Shown here piece by piece: positions 49,491 through 58,533 of a DNA stretch of 64,000 nucleotides (positions are counted from its first letter, which is position 1; each line of letters begins with the position of its first letter). Location: contig DAOTVQ010000044.1 in assembly GCA_034436355.1 (NCBI GenBank), forward strand, positions 1-64,000. The letters are read 5' to 3'. This DNA comes from CP2-2F sp034436355. Its GTDB lineage: Bacteria > Chloroflexota > Anaerolineae > Aggregatilineales > UBA2796. The position numbers and the translations under genes are program-made. The notes beneath the pieces were generated by a model, which ran no database searches, was not told the DNA's origin, and saw nothing but the letters and a program-made list of their open reading frames with translations.

Positions 49491-52224
49491 ATGGATGCAA
49501 ACGCTGCTGAAACCTTAGAATCTGTGCGGGCTGAGCGTGATAGGCTGCGCGACCTGCTGGCAGACCGCGAGCGCCGCCTTGCCCGCTTAGAGGCAGATCA
49601 TCGGCGCGCAGTCAACAAGAGTTACGCCATCTACATGACGGGCTTAGACATCATGAGCCAGCTTGATCTGCCCTCCGCGCTGCTCTTGATCTTGCGCCGC
49701 ATTAAAAGCATGGTCAATGTGGATGCTAGTTTGCTCTATTTAGCTGAGCCAAGCAGCGGTCACCTCATTGTGAGCGCCGAGCTGGATATTGCGCCAAGCC
49801 TGCTTGGGCAGCAGCTTGAGCGAGATAGCAGCCCACTGCATGAGGTTCAGCGCACAGGCATTCCCTTAGTTTTAGATCGCTATGGCGAACACATGGCACG
49901 GCTGCACGGTGAGCCATTCGCGCACTACCATACAGCGGCACTCTTGCCGTTGCGCTGGCAAGGCAATGTGATCGGCGTGGTGTCGCTCTATTACCGCCAA
50001 CCCGAAAGCATATTTAGCCTAGATGATCTGGATAGCCTTCAAAACATCACTGTCCAAGCCGCCATTGCCATTTATAACGCGCAGCAGTATGCGGCTGAGC
50101 AGGAACGCAACCGTCAGCTTGCCATGCTCTACCAAGCCTCTGTGAGGGTTACCAGCAGCCTAGACCTCGACGCGGTGCTGCACGCGGCAGCCGTTTCCTT
50201 CATGGACATGTTGCGCGTGCCTGCCTGTGCGATCTACAAATATCGCCCCGAAGATGGCTTGCACCTGCTCAGCCACTATGGCACAGCCGCTAACCAGAAT
50301 CTGGCTCACAACAGCGCTGCCAAACACCTGCCCTCTCACCTGCACGAGATGATCAGTCACTATCATTGGGTCGTTTTGCAGCGCAGCGACCCAATGCTCT
50401 CGCCGCAGTGCGCGCAATACCTTGAAACCCGCCAAGCCTACTCCATACTGCTCATTCCAATGCACTTTGAGGACGGTGTGCAGGGCATTGTAGAGGTGCT
50501 GGAGCTGAGCGCACCGCGCCAATTCATGATGAATGAGATCAATACCGCGCAAGCCTTAGCAGCCAACATCAGCATTGCCGTCAGCCATGCCCAACTGCAC
50601 GCCCAGCTGCGCGCACAGCGCATCAGTGAGCAGGCAGTGCTGCTGACGCTGGCACGCCAACTGCTGGAACTGAAAGGTGAGCAGGAGATTGGCGAGGCAG
50701 TAGCCAGCGCCACAGCAGAGGCTTTCGCTGTGCGGCATGTGAATCTCGTGCTGCACAAGGACGGTATTTTTAGTACACGCGCACTGCGCGGTTGGGAAGA
50801 ATCTGATCTCACTCATCGGACGTGGATGGCTGGGGATGGCACCGCCATTGGCTATGCCATCAAAACACGCGAACTGTGTGTGGTAGATGATTATCAGACC
50901 GAAGTGCGCTTTGCCCAACCCCCACATTTTCGGCAGGCAAACATGCGCTCTAGCATGATTGCACCGATCATTTATGGTGGTGCGGTGCTAGGCGTGTTAG
51001 CCATTGCACGCCCGCAGCCATTCGCCTTCAGCAGCGATGATATGCGCCTGCTTTTCCTGATTGCCTATCAAACGGCGGTTGCCCTAGACCGCGCCCATCT
51101 GATTGAGTCGGTACGCGCTCAGAACGTCACGCTTGAGCGGCGCGTTCAGCAGCGCACGCAAGAGATCAGCGCCGCGCAAGAGCGCACAGTGGCGATCCTG
51201 TTTGCAACGGGTGAATCGCTGGTTGTCTTCGATCAAAACGGCGCAGTTGAACTCGTTAACAACGCTTTTGAGGAACAGCACGGCTATTCGCTGAGCGAAG
51301 CGCGCCAGCGCACCAGCACCGAACTGCTAGGTTTTGATGTGTTTGATCTGATCAAAGAGGTGCAGACCAGCGATAGCGTGCCACAGCGCGTTTGGCGCGG
51401 TGATCGGATTGTGCCGCGCCGCCATGCGGATCCCTATGATGCAGCCGTAACCCTTTCCCGTGTGCCAGATGCCAAAGGCGAAACCATTGGCATTGTTGCC
51501 AGCCTGCGCGATGTTTTCTATCTGAAAGAGGTCTCGCGCATGAAGGCAAACTTCATTTCAAACGTCTCGCACGAGCTTCGCACGCCGCTGGCAAACCTAA
51601 AACTCTACCTGCACCTGATGCAGAAAGGTGCTGCAGAGCGCCGCGATCACTATCTTGGCACGATGCAGCGCGAATCAGACCGCCTGCAAGCGCTCATCGA
51701 AGATTTATTGACGCTTTCCCGCCTTGACTCGGATCGCGTTCAAATCAACTTGCAGGCAACCGATTTGAATCACTTGATTGGCAACTTGGTGGTTGATCGG
51801 CAGATGCTGGCGGAACAGCGTGGCTTAACACTTGCCTACACGCCCGATTCGATCTCAGTCTTCGCCATGCTGGATGCTAAACTCATCATGCAGGCGGTGG
51901 GCAATCTGATCAGCAATGCGATGAACTACACCCTCGCCGGCGGCAATATTCACGTATCGGTGCTGCACAGCGAAAAGCGCGCTATAATTTGTGTGGCAGA
52001 TAGCGGCTTGGGCATTGCCCCTGAAGAACAATCCCGCTTGTTTGACCGCTTTTTTCGTGGTAGCGCAGCGCACCGGCGCGGCTGGCACAGGGCTTGGCAT
52101 GGCAATTGTGCAAGAAATTGCCGCAAAACATGGCGGCAGCATCACTTTTGAAAGCACGCTAGGGCAAGGCAGCACGTTTTACCTTCACCTGCCGTTGCAC
52201 ACCGCACTTGAAAATGGGAGCTGA
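49491..52224 (+). pseudogene. GAF/PAS sensor histidine kinase with a frameshift in the ATP lid
   Basis: As read, the frame ends at 52151 with a nonsense tail. A single-base correction at about 52065-52075 restores the kinase G2 box (TGAAGTGLGMAIVQEIAAKHG) and runs to 52224, giving about 911 residues. Domains: short coiled coil, three GAF-like regions (about 50-540), a PAS domain (about 560-680), HisKA with NVSHELRTPLANLKLYLHLM, and an ATPase with MQAVGNLISNAMNYT and CVADSGLGIAPEEQ. The shift falls between the G1 and G2 boxes and would abolish ATP binding if real. It may instead be a one-base assembly error. The ATG at 49491 has GGAAAG upstream. Confidence 0.8.
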
Positions 52225-52228
52225 GGCG

Positions 52229-52492
52229 ATGGGAAATCCACCGATTGTCTTTTTGGTGCTGGCAGGCATGGGTGCGCTTGGGTTGCTGGTCTTGACGGCG
52301 ATCACGCCTTTTCTGCTGCGCGTTACCACCGCCTTTGAAGCGTTCGGCATTGTGGCAGAAAGCCTTGGCGAATTTGTTGGCACGCCGCGTCTATTCCGCG
52401 TTGGCTGCCCCTTAGTCTTGCTGGCAGCGCTTGCCGCCTGCCTGATGGGTGCCGCGCTGCTGGTGATCCGTTTTTTCACGCCAACTGGCTAG
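52229..52492 (+). CDS. Small two-helix membrane protein
   Basis: The 87-residue product has two predicted membrane helices (about 5-31 and 57-80) around a short soluble loop. The ATG at 52229 starts four bases after the restored kinase stop, with GGGAG eight bases upstream, so it is coupled to the kinase gene. I do not recognise a family. About 200 bases without a gene follow, holding the citrate-synthase promoter. Confidence 0.5.
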   Translation: MGNPPIVFLVLAGMGALGLLVLTAITPFLLRVTTAFEAFGIVAESLGEFVGTPRLFRVGCPLVLLAALAACLMGAALLVIRFFTPTG

Positions 52493-52576
52493 AAGCTGTT
52501 TCAAAAAAGATTTCGTCTGCCCTTGCTGTTCATGAGTCTTGGTAAAACACCACTGGTAGCCATTAGTGGCTTTTGC

Positions 52577-52582
52577 TATACT
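52577..52582 (+). promoter_or_regulatory. -10 element of gltA
   Basis: TATACT preceded by TGC (extended -10) lies 110 bases before the citrate synthase ATG, leaving a longer leader than is usual in this window. No obvious leader structure was found by eye. Confidence 0.5.
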
Positions 52583-52691
52583 TTTCACTAAGGTTACACA
52601 CGCGCACTTTTGTGCGGCGGCACTCTTAGCCTCGCTCACCGCCGCTGCTGTAGAGCGCGCTTGATCGCACCATCAAAGGAGATTTAATTCC

Positions 52692-53843
52692 ATGACCGAT
52701 AAAGTTGCCGCCCCCACAAAAGGCTTGCAGAATATTGTGGTTGGGCAAACACGCCTCAGCCTTGTGAACGGCACAGAAGGCAAACTGATCTACGCCGGTT
52801 ACAAGATCGAAGACCTTGCTGAATATGCTAGTTTTGAAGAAGTGATCTACCTCTTATGGCACGGTGAACTGCCCAACCGCCAAAAATTGACCGAACTCCG
52901 CCACGCGCTCCAAGCTGAAATGCACTTACCTGCCGCCGTCATGGGCATGATCTACGCCTTCCCCAAAGAGGCAACCCCTATGGCAGTCCTGCGGACGGCT
53001 GTCTCGATGCTTGCGCTCTACGACCCCAAGGCAGACGACAACAGCCTTGAAGAAAACCGCCGCAAAGCGCTGCAACTGACGGCAAAGGTGCCCGTCATTG
53101 TGGCGGCTTGGGAACGCGCTCGGCACGGCAAAGAGCCTATTCCCGCCCGTGCGGATTATTCCTTTGCCGAGAACTTTTTGTGGATGCTGAAGGGCGTTGA
53201 GCCGCAACCGCAAGAGGCAGCCGTCATTGATGCTTACCTTGTGCTGCTCTCTGAGCATGGCATGAACGCCAGCACCTTTAGCGCCCGCGTGACGACCAGT
53301 ACGCTCTCCGATATGTACAGCGCCATGACCACCGCCATTGGCACGCTGAAAGGCGCGGCACATGGCGGCGCTAATGAAGAAGCGATGCGGATGTTCTTTG
53401 AGATTGGCAGCGCTGACAAAGTAGAGCATTGGTTCAATACCTACGTCAAGACCAAGCAAAAGCGCGTTATGGGCATGGGGCACCGTGTCTATAAGGCACT
53501 CGATCCGCGTGCCGCCGTGCTGCGCCGCAAAGCTGAGGAAATGTCCCGCGCCACCAACAACATGCAGTGGTTTGATCTCGCCGTCAAGCTGGATGAGGTT
53601 GCCCGCCAAGACCCAGAATTCATTGAAAAGAAGCTGTATCCCAATGTGGACTACTACAGCGCTATCGCCCTTTACACGCTTGGCATCCCAATGGATCAGT
53701 TCACACCTCTGTTTGGCGTTGCGCGCATGCCCGGCTGGACGGCGCATGTGATTGAGCAGTGGGCAGATAACCGCCTGATCCGCCCTGATGTGGATTATAT
53801 CGGCCCGATGGATTTGCAGTGGAAGCCAATTGATCAGCGCTAG
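52692..53843 (+). CDS. gltA: Citrate synthase
   Basis: Citrate synthase condenses oxaloacetate and acetyl-CoA at the entry to the TCA cycle. The 383-residue protein is of the shorter Gram-positive/archaeal type. The catalytic residues are visible: His in LSEHGMNASTFSA, His in GAAHGGANEEAM, and Asp in LYPNVDYYSAIAL. The substrate-binding MGMGHRVYKALDPRA is also kept. AAGGAG precedes the ATG. A 2-methylcitrate synthase role cannot be excluded from sequence alone. An intergenic stretch with a strong hairpin follows. Confidence 0.93.
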   Translation: MTDKVAAPTKGLQNIVVGQTRLSLVNGTEGKLIYAGYKIEDLAEYASFEEVIYLLWHGELPNRQKLTELRHALQAEMHLPAAVMGMIYAFPKEATPMAVLRTAVSMLALYDPKADDNSLEENRRKALQLTAKVPVIVAAWERARHGKEPIPARADYSFAENFLWMLKGVEPQPQEAAVIDAYLVLLSEHGMNASTFSARVTTSTLSDMYSAMTTAIGTLKGAAHGGANEEAMRMFFEIGSADKVEHWFNTYVKTKQKRVMGMGHRVYKALDPRAAVLRRKAEEMSRATNNMQWFDLAVKLDEVARQDPEFIEKKLYPNVDYYSAIALYTLGIPMDQFTPLFGVARMPGWTAHVIEQWADNRLIRPDVDYIGPMDLQWKPIDQR

Positions 53844-53922
53844 GCGGGCGGGCGCCACTCACTTTGGGATACCCTACTCGCAGTCCCGCTTCGCACACCA
53901 GGCGCAGTCAGTGGAGTCCTAC

Positions 53923-53952
53923 GCCCCTTTCCTCGTGTACGGGGAAAGGGGC
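53923..53952 (+). repeat. Perfect 10-bp intergenic hairpin
   Basis: GCCCCTTTCC and GGAAAGGGGC form a perfect stem around a 10-base loop, 79 bases after citrate synthase. There is no T-run, so it may be a REP-like element rather than a terminator. Confidence 0.55.
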
Positions 53953-54004
53953 AAAGGGATAGGCTACCACCTCATGCTTCACCATGCCGCGCAGCCCTGA
54001 TGCG

Positions 54005-54033
54005 TTGCTTTTAGTTCCTCAATGCGGCATAAT
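54005..54033 (+). promoter_or_regulatory. Promoter of the sugar-nucleotide epimerase gene
   Basis: TTGCTT (54005-54010), 17 bases, CATAAT (54028-54033). The ATG lies 38 bases downstream. Confidence 0.6.
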
Positions 54034-54070
54034 GAGCGCCTGACCGACTCAGAGAGGATGAACACACATA

Positions 54071-55057
54071 ATGACAATACGCGCACTCATCACGGGCGGC
54101 GCAGGTTTCATTGGCAGCCACCTTGCCGAACAACTGCTGAATCGCGGCTATGAAGTGACTGTGATTGATAACCTAAGCACCGGGCGCTTTGAAAACATAG
54201 CACCTTTAGAAAAGCGCATCGGCTTTCGGTATGCCATTGAGGATATTCGCAACGCAGCAGTCATGGATCGCTTGGTGAGCGAGTGCGATGTCATTTATCA
54301 TCTAGCGGCAGCCGTTGGTGTGCTGAACATCGTTAGCTCACCAATTGATACGATTGAGATCAACGTTGGCGGCACAGAGGTCGTGCTGAAGACGGCACGC
54401 CGCTATCGGCGCAAGGTCTTGGTTGCCTCCACCAGTGAGGTCTACGGCAAAAATGAAAAAGTGCCGTTCAGCGAAGATGACGACCGCACGCTCGGACCGA
54501 CCACCAAAAGCCGTTGGAGCTACGCTGCTTCCAAAGAGCTAGACGAATTTTTAGCGCTTGCCTATCACCGTGCTGCCGAGCTGCCCGTGGTCATCTTCCG
54601 CTTGTTCAATACGGTGGGTGCGCGCCAACGCGGGCATTATGGCATGGTTGTGCCGCGTTTTGTGCGGTGGGCGCTGAAAAACGAGCCTATTCAGGTCTAT
54701 GGCGATGGCACCCAACAGCGCTGCTTCTGCAACGTAAATGATGTGGTGCAGGCAATCATTGGCTTGGGTGAAGCACCCAATGTGGATGGCGAAGTTTTCA
54801 ACATCGGCGCCAGCGAGGAGGTGAGCATCTACCAATTGGCAGAGCGCATCAAGGCGCGCACAGGCAGCACCTCCGAGATTCAACTCATCCCCTACGATCA
54901 AGCCTATGAGGCAGGCTTTGAGGATATGCGCCGCCGTGTGCCAGATATTGCCAAGATTCGCGCCTGCATCGGCTGGCAGCCCAGCACACCGCTGGACACG
55001 ACCATTGATCAGATCATCGCCTACCAAAAGCCACGCCTGAGCGACGATAAGGGCTGA
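54071..55057 (+). CDS. NAD-dependent sugar-nucleotide epimerase/dehydratase
   Basis: The 328-residue extended short-chain dehydrogenase has the Rossmann motif ITGGAGFIGSHLAEQLL, STSEVYGKNEKVPFSE before the active site, and the catalytic Tyr/Lys in WSYAASKELDEF. The C-terminal substrate region has FRLFNTVGARQRGHYGMVVP and QQRCFCNVNDVVQA. It most resembles UDP-glucuronate decarboxylase or UDP-glucose 4-epimerase homologues. Which of these it is cannot be decided here. A lipoprotein gene follows six bases downstream. Confidence 0.85.
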   Translation: MTIRALITGGAGFIGSHLAEQLLNRGYEVTVIDNLSTGRFENIAPLEKRIGFRYAIEDIRNAAVMDRLVSECDVIYHLAAAVGVLNIVSSPIDTIEINVGGTEVVLKTARRYRRKVLVASTSEVYGKNEKVPFSEDDDRTLGPTTKSRWSYAASKELDEFLALAYHRAAELPVVIFRLFNTVGARQRGHYGMVVPRFVRWALKNEPIQVYGDGTQQRCFCNVNDVVQAIIGLGEAPNVDGEVFNIGASEEVSIYQLAERIKARTGSTSEIQLIPYDQAYEAGFEDMRRRVPDIAKIRACIGWQPSTPLDTTIDQIIAYQKPRLSDDKG

Positions 55058-55062
55058 TCGCT

Positions 55063-55875
55063 ATGCGCTGCGCGCACGCTGCCTTCACCTTCTGCCTGAT
55101 TGCTTGCCTGCTCATCGTCGGCTGCGAGGCGCCGCCACTGCCCACCCAGAGCAGCTTTGAAATGGCACAAACCGCCGATTTTCTGACACAAAACGCGCCG
55201 CCAGCAGGCTTTGATCAGGGTGTGCGCTTCGCACCCATTGACCGCAACCTAGAGGCACTGCCACATTGGCATACCTTGCTCATCATCCGCTTTGAAGGGT
55301 TCTTCGCTGGCACCACAGAGCCTGTCAGCGGCACCTTGAGCGCCGAGATTTTCAGCAACCAGATCAGCGGTGAGCGCCGCGTGGTGCTGCGCGCTGAAGG
55401 GGACGCCTTCGCCCTGACGGATGGGCGCCATGTGGAAGGTGTGCGCTTGGGCAATGCTTTCTATTTTGTGGATCAGAATGGCGCGTGCAGCCTTGTGACC
55501 GATGAGCCGAACCGCCGCCGTGTGGCAGAGCTAACCGCCGGTGATCTGATCGGCGGCGTGCGCCAAGCACGGCACACCTATGCGCGCAAAACAGCACGCG
55601 ACATGGCGTTGTGGCAGTATGGCTTTTTACCCCGCGAGGTTGATCTGCCTCTTATCGAGCCGACGCAAGGTGGCACGGTCAGCATTGCCTCTGGCGATTT
55701 GTGGCTGGTGCCAAGCCTAAATGCTGTGGCAGACTACACCCTAACGCTGCGCCTTGAAAGCGCCCTTGTGCCGATTTTTCAGGGTAGCAAACAGCTTAGC
55801 GGCACGCTCACCATCACCTACACGCTGCTGGAAAGCGGCACGCCCTATAACATCGCCATCCCGTTCGGCTGTTAG
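55063..55875 (+). CDS. Predicted lipoprotein, unknown function
   Basis: The 270-residue product has a signal peptide with the lipobox LIVGC at residues 17-21, then a Thr/Pro-poor linker and a beta-rich domain. In that domain residues about 70-150 (FEGFFAGTTEPVSGTLSAEI and RHVEGVRLGNAFYFVD) recall LppX/LolA-like lipid-binding lipoproteins. That similarity is only suggestive. It sits six bases after the epimerase gene. No catalytic motif is visible. Confidence 0.6.
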   Translation: MRCAHAAFTFCLIACLLIVGCEAPPLPTQSSFEMAQTADFLTQNAPPAGFDQGVRFAPIDRNLEALPHWHTLLIIRFEGFFAGTTEPVSGTLSAEIFSNQISGERRVVLRAEGDAFALTDGRHVEGVRLGNAFYFVDQNGACSLVTDEPNRRRVAELTAGDLIGGVRQARHTYARKTARDMALWQYGFLPREVDLPLIEPTQGGTVSIASGDLWLVPSLNAVADYTLTLRLESALVPIFQGSKQLSGTLTITYTLLESGTPYNIAIPFGC

Positions 55876-55917
55876 TGGGCTGCGCCTCGTCTGTGAAGCG
55901 CAGCTTCCGAGACATGG

Positions 55918-56604
55918 CTACTGCACGACGGGCAACTGCGCGAAAGCGCCCGTCAGCCGTGCTTGTGTCTGCCACATGATCCAGCCTGTGCCGCCGCTAA
56001 AGCGGATTTGCACCCAGTCGTTGCGGGCATTGCGCCCGATCACGTCCACCTGCTGCCCCAAGCCCAAGCCGCCGATCAAGGTTGAGGCAGCACTCGGTTC
56101 GCTATAGACTTCCACCCGATTGACGAACACACGCGCCACGGTTGCAATGATCGGCGTTGTGCCGGTGTTGCTGGCAGTCGCGTTCAGGGCAGGGCGGTTG
56201 GTGCAGCTATAGCGGACTGGCTCCAGCCCTTCGGAGACAAAAAAGCCTTCGCTATCCACTTCGTAGGCAGTCACAGCGATGAAAGTCCCTTCGCGCTGAT
56301 TGCGGAAGGTGAGGCGCTGCCCAAGGTTCAGCGGCGAGCCGCCGCCCGAAACCTGCGTAAAGAGCGTTGGTTCGCCCACTTCGCCAAAGACGCCGTTGTT
56401 GTTTAGATCAACGGTGAAGGCGACGTAAAACGGCGCGCTGCCGCCCGAAAAGCCGTCGTAATTCACGTAGGCGGTGGCTTGGCTGCATGTGCGGCGGTGA
56501 ACGCTCAGGCTGAAGATGTTCGCCTCTGCGGCGGTGCTGCTAAGCAGCATGGGCAGCAGCACGGCAACTGCGATAGTCAGGCGCATAAAGGCGCGAATAG
56601 TCAT
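55918..56604 (-). CDS. Secreted bacterial SH3-domain protein
   Basis: The 228-residue protein has a signal peptide (about 1-30, ending SSTAAEA) and a beta-rich N-terminal domain (VDLNNNGVFGEVGEP is an EF-hand-like loop). A C-terminal SH3b-type domain (about 165-220) contains VEVYSEPSAASTLIGGLGLG, VDVIGRNARNDWVQIRF and TGWIMWQ. SH3b domains usually bind peptidoglycan. The ATG at 56604 has GAGG eight bases upstream. It is convergent with the lipoprotein gene. The ligand and biological role are unknown. Confidence 0.75.
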   Translation of the reverse strand: MTIRAFMRLTIAVAVLLPMLLSSTAAEANIFSLSVHRRTCSQATAYVNYDGFSGGSAPFYVAFTVDLNNNGVFGEVGEPTLFTQVSGGGSPLNLGQRLTFRNQREGTFIAVTAYEVDSEGFFVSEGLEPVRYSCTNRPALNATASNTGTTPIIATVARVFVNRVEVYSEPSAASTLIGGLGLGQQVDVIGRNARNDWVQIRFSGGTGWIMWQTQARLTGAFAQLPVVQ

Positions 56605-56678
56605 AGCAAAACCTCTCAATCAAGTCTATCGAATGCGCTAGGCATTATACAGACCGCCGCCTGAATGCACAACTACGC

Positions 56679-57815
56679 TTACCCAACGCGGCACAGCAAG
56701 CCTTTGAGGTAAAAGCCTTCCGGAAAGGTCAGGGCGACGGGATGATCAATGCCTGCCGTCAACCGTTGAATGATCTGCGCCTCTCGCCCTGAATCTTCCA
56801 GCGCGCCAAAGACCACCTTCTGAAACAGATCGGCATCCACCAAGCCCGAACAAGAGAACGTCGCAAGGCAGCCGTTAGGCTTCAGCAGTTGGAAGGCAAG
56901 CAGGTTAATATCCTTATAGCCGCGTGTGGCGCGCTCAATTTGGCGCAGCGTTTGGAAAACATCATCGCACAGGAAGGCATCCTCAGGGGTGGGCAAGCCG
57001 TTCAGCGCGTAGTTGTGGCGGGCAAGGCGCAGCGCATCGGCTGAAGCCTCAAGGTTCAGGGCGTGGGCGGCGTTGCCATCTTTCAGGGCTGCCACCGAAA
57101 AGCCGCCTGTGTAGGCAAAGCAATTCAGCACAGTGGCACGGGGCAGGTGGTTGCGTAGGTAGGCAGCAAGGGCGGCGCGGTTCTCGCGCTGATCAAGGTA
57201 GAAGCCTGTCTTATGCCCATGATAAACATCTACGGCATAGCGACAGCCATTCTCTGCAATCTCGATCAGCGGCGGCGGTGCTTCGCCAACCAGCACACCG
57301 ACTGAGGGCGGCAAACCTTCCTTCTCGCGGATGTCTACATCGCTGCGTTCGTAAATGCCGCGCACCTCAGGGAACAGCTCGGCAAGCATGGCGGCAAGTT
57401 CCGCCTTGCGCTGATCAATGCCGAGTGTGAGTGCTTGCAACACCAGCCAATCGCCGTAGCGATCCACGATCAAGCTGGGCAAGCCGTCGCTCTCAGCGTT
57501 GATGAGCCGAAAAGCGGCGTTGGGAGCCTCTAGCGGCTGCCGCAGTTGGTGCGCTCGAACAAACCGATCACGCCAAAAGTCGGGCGTGATCGGCTCATCG
57601 TGCCACGTCAACATATGCACGGCAATTTGAGAGCGGCTGTGCCAATAACCACGCCCTAAGAACGCCGCACTGGGGTCAGCACTCCGCAGCGCCACAATAT
57701 CGCCGTCGTGGGGTGTGCCTTCCACTGCTTGCACCGCACCACTGAACAGCCATGGGTGGCGGCGCGCAAAGGTTTTGGCGCGCTCTGCCCGAATGCGGAT
57801 GATTGGTTCGCTCAT
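56679..57815 (-). CDS. RlmI-like 23S rRNA methyltransferase missing the DPPKF segment
   Basis: The 378-residue protein resembles RlmI/RlmK-type SAM-dependent methyltransferases. It has an N-terminal PUA-like domain (about 10-70: RRHPWLFSGAVQAVEGTP), a central domain with RSDVDIREKEGLPP, and the SAM motif LNCFAYTGGFSVAAL. After CDDVFQTLR the sequence jumps to QIERATRGYKDINLLAFQLL, so the usual intervening FDLIVLDPPKFA segment (about 25 residues) is absent, without a frame change. Catalysis is therefore doubtful. The ATG overlaps the stop of the DDN-like gene (ATGA). A longer frame upstream is rejected for that reason. Confidence 0.75.
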   Translation of the reverse strand: MSEPIIRIRAERAKTFARRHPWLFSGAVQAVEGTPHDGDIVALRSADPSAAFLGRGYWHSRSQIAVHMLTWHDEPITPDFWRDRFVRAHQLRQPLEAPNAAFRLINAESDGLPSLIVDRYGDWLVLQALTLGIDQRKAELAAMLAELFPEVRGIYERSDVDIREKEGLPPSVGVLVGEAPPPLIEIAENGCRYAVDVYHGHKTGFYLDQRENRAALAAYLRNHLPRATVLNCFAYTGGFSVAALKDGNAAHALNLEASADALRLARHNYALNGLPTPEDAFLCDDVFQTLRQIERATRGYKDINLLAFQLLKPNGCLATFSCSGLVDADLFQKVVFGALEDSGREAQIIQRLTAGIDHPVALTFPEGFYLKGLLCRVG

Positions 57816-58390
57816 GCGCGCTGTTTGGGCAGCCCCTTGCGCGGTTTGCGGCGTGGCTTGCGGCGCACCAACCAACCAAAAATCAGCACGCCGATCACAG
57901 TTAGCCAGCTTAGGTCAGCCTCTAACGGTGGCGGTGTGTGAGCGGTGGTTGGCTCAAAGGCAACCAGATGAATGCGCTCGGCGGCGGCAGGCAGATCATC
58001 CGGGAAGCGCTGCACGCCGACTTGGGCAAGGTAGAGCGCAGCGGCGGTTGGGCGGTGCTGTTTCAGATGGATGAAGGCATCGGTCAGTTCGGCGGTTGCC
58101 GTCACACGCCGAACATTTACCGACTGCGTGCCGTAGGCGCTCTGGATGGTTGCCAGCGGGTGGGCAAGCGCATTCTGATACCACTGATCATCTTGGGTGG
58201 CAAGCGCGTACATTTTGCCATTCACGAAAAAATATGGCACGCTGGCGCGGCGTGGTAAGCCGCTGCGCTTGCCTGTTGTGGTCAGCAGCAGGTTAAATTG
58301 CCCAATCAGCACACCCAGACCGAGCCGCCAAAGCATGATAGGCAGCGGATCGGGCGTTGGGGGCGCGCTAGAGACAGTCGTGTTTGTCAT
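57812..58390 (-). CDS. DDN-like (F420/FMN split-barrel) protein with C-terminal membrane anchor
   Basis: The 192-residue product resembles deazaflavin-dependent nitroreductase family proteins: LLTTTGKRSGLPRRASVPYF, YALATQDDQWYQNALAHP and RRVTATAEL are in the usual order. A hydrophobic helix (about 157-173) followed by a Lys/Arg-rich tail forms a C-terminal anchor, which is unusual for the family. Cofactor specificity (F420 or otherwise) cannot be told. GGTG lies upstream of the ATG. Its stop overlaps the start of the RlmI-like gene. Confidence 0.72.
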   Translation of the reverse strand: MTNTTVSSAPPTPDPLPIMLWRLGLGVLIGQFNLLLTTTGKRSGLPRRASVPYFFVNGKMYALATQDDQWYQNALAHPLATIQSAYGTQSVNVRRVTATAELTDAFIHLKQHRPTAAALYLAQVGVQRFPDDLPAAAERIHLVAFEPTTAHTPPPLEADLSWLTVIGVLIFGWLVRRKPRRKPRKGLPKQRA

Positions 58391-58491
58391 ATGAAATCAC
58401 CTCAAAGGATATACGTAGGCGATCATGCATGATTGTAGCACTGCTTGGCGGGCGGGTAAATGGGCTTGGGGCAGAAAAAGAGCAAGCGTGC

Positions 58492-58497
58492 TACAAT
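58492..58497 (+). promoter_or_regulatory. -10 element of ftsW
   Basis: TGCTACAATACAG contains TACAAT preceded by TGC. It lies 37 bases before the GTG at 58534, and inside the longest open frame, which therefore cannot be the real start. Confidence 0.6.
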
Positions 58498-58533
58498 ACA
58501 GCGCCAAGCGTATGCTTGTGGAGTGCTTGCCCT

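Noticed and set aside
49481..49510. Nine-codon frame overlapping the kinase start
   Set aside because: It is too short and lies over the kinase start signals. Nothing supports it as a leader peptide.
51991..52224. Separate 77-residue gene at the end of the histidine kinase
   Set aside because: Its sequence is the missing G2 box and C-terminus of the kinase, so it is the 3' part of a frameshifted gene and not a gene of its own.
57816..57875. Longer start of the RlmI-like gene
   Set aside because: It would overlap the upstream gene by 64 bases, while the internal ATG gives the common ATGA overlap and the family N-terminus.
58384..58533. Longer N-terminus for FtsW
   Set aside because: The extension contains the TACAAT promoter element and lacks similarity to FtsW. 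GTG at 58534 has a better ribosome binding site.
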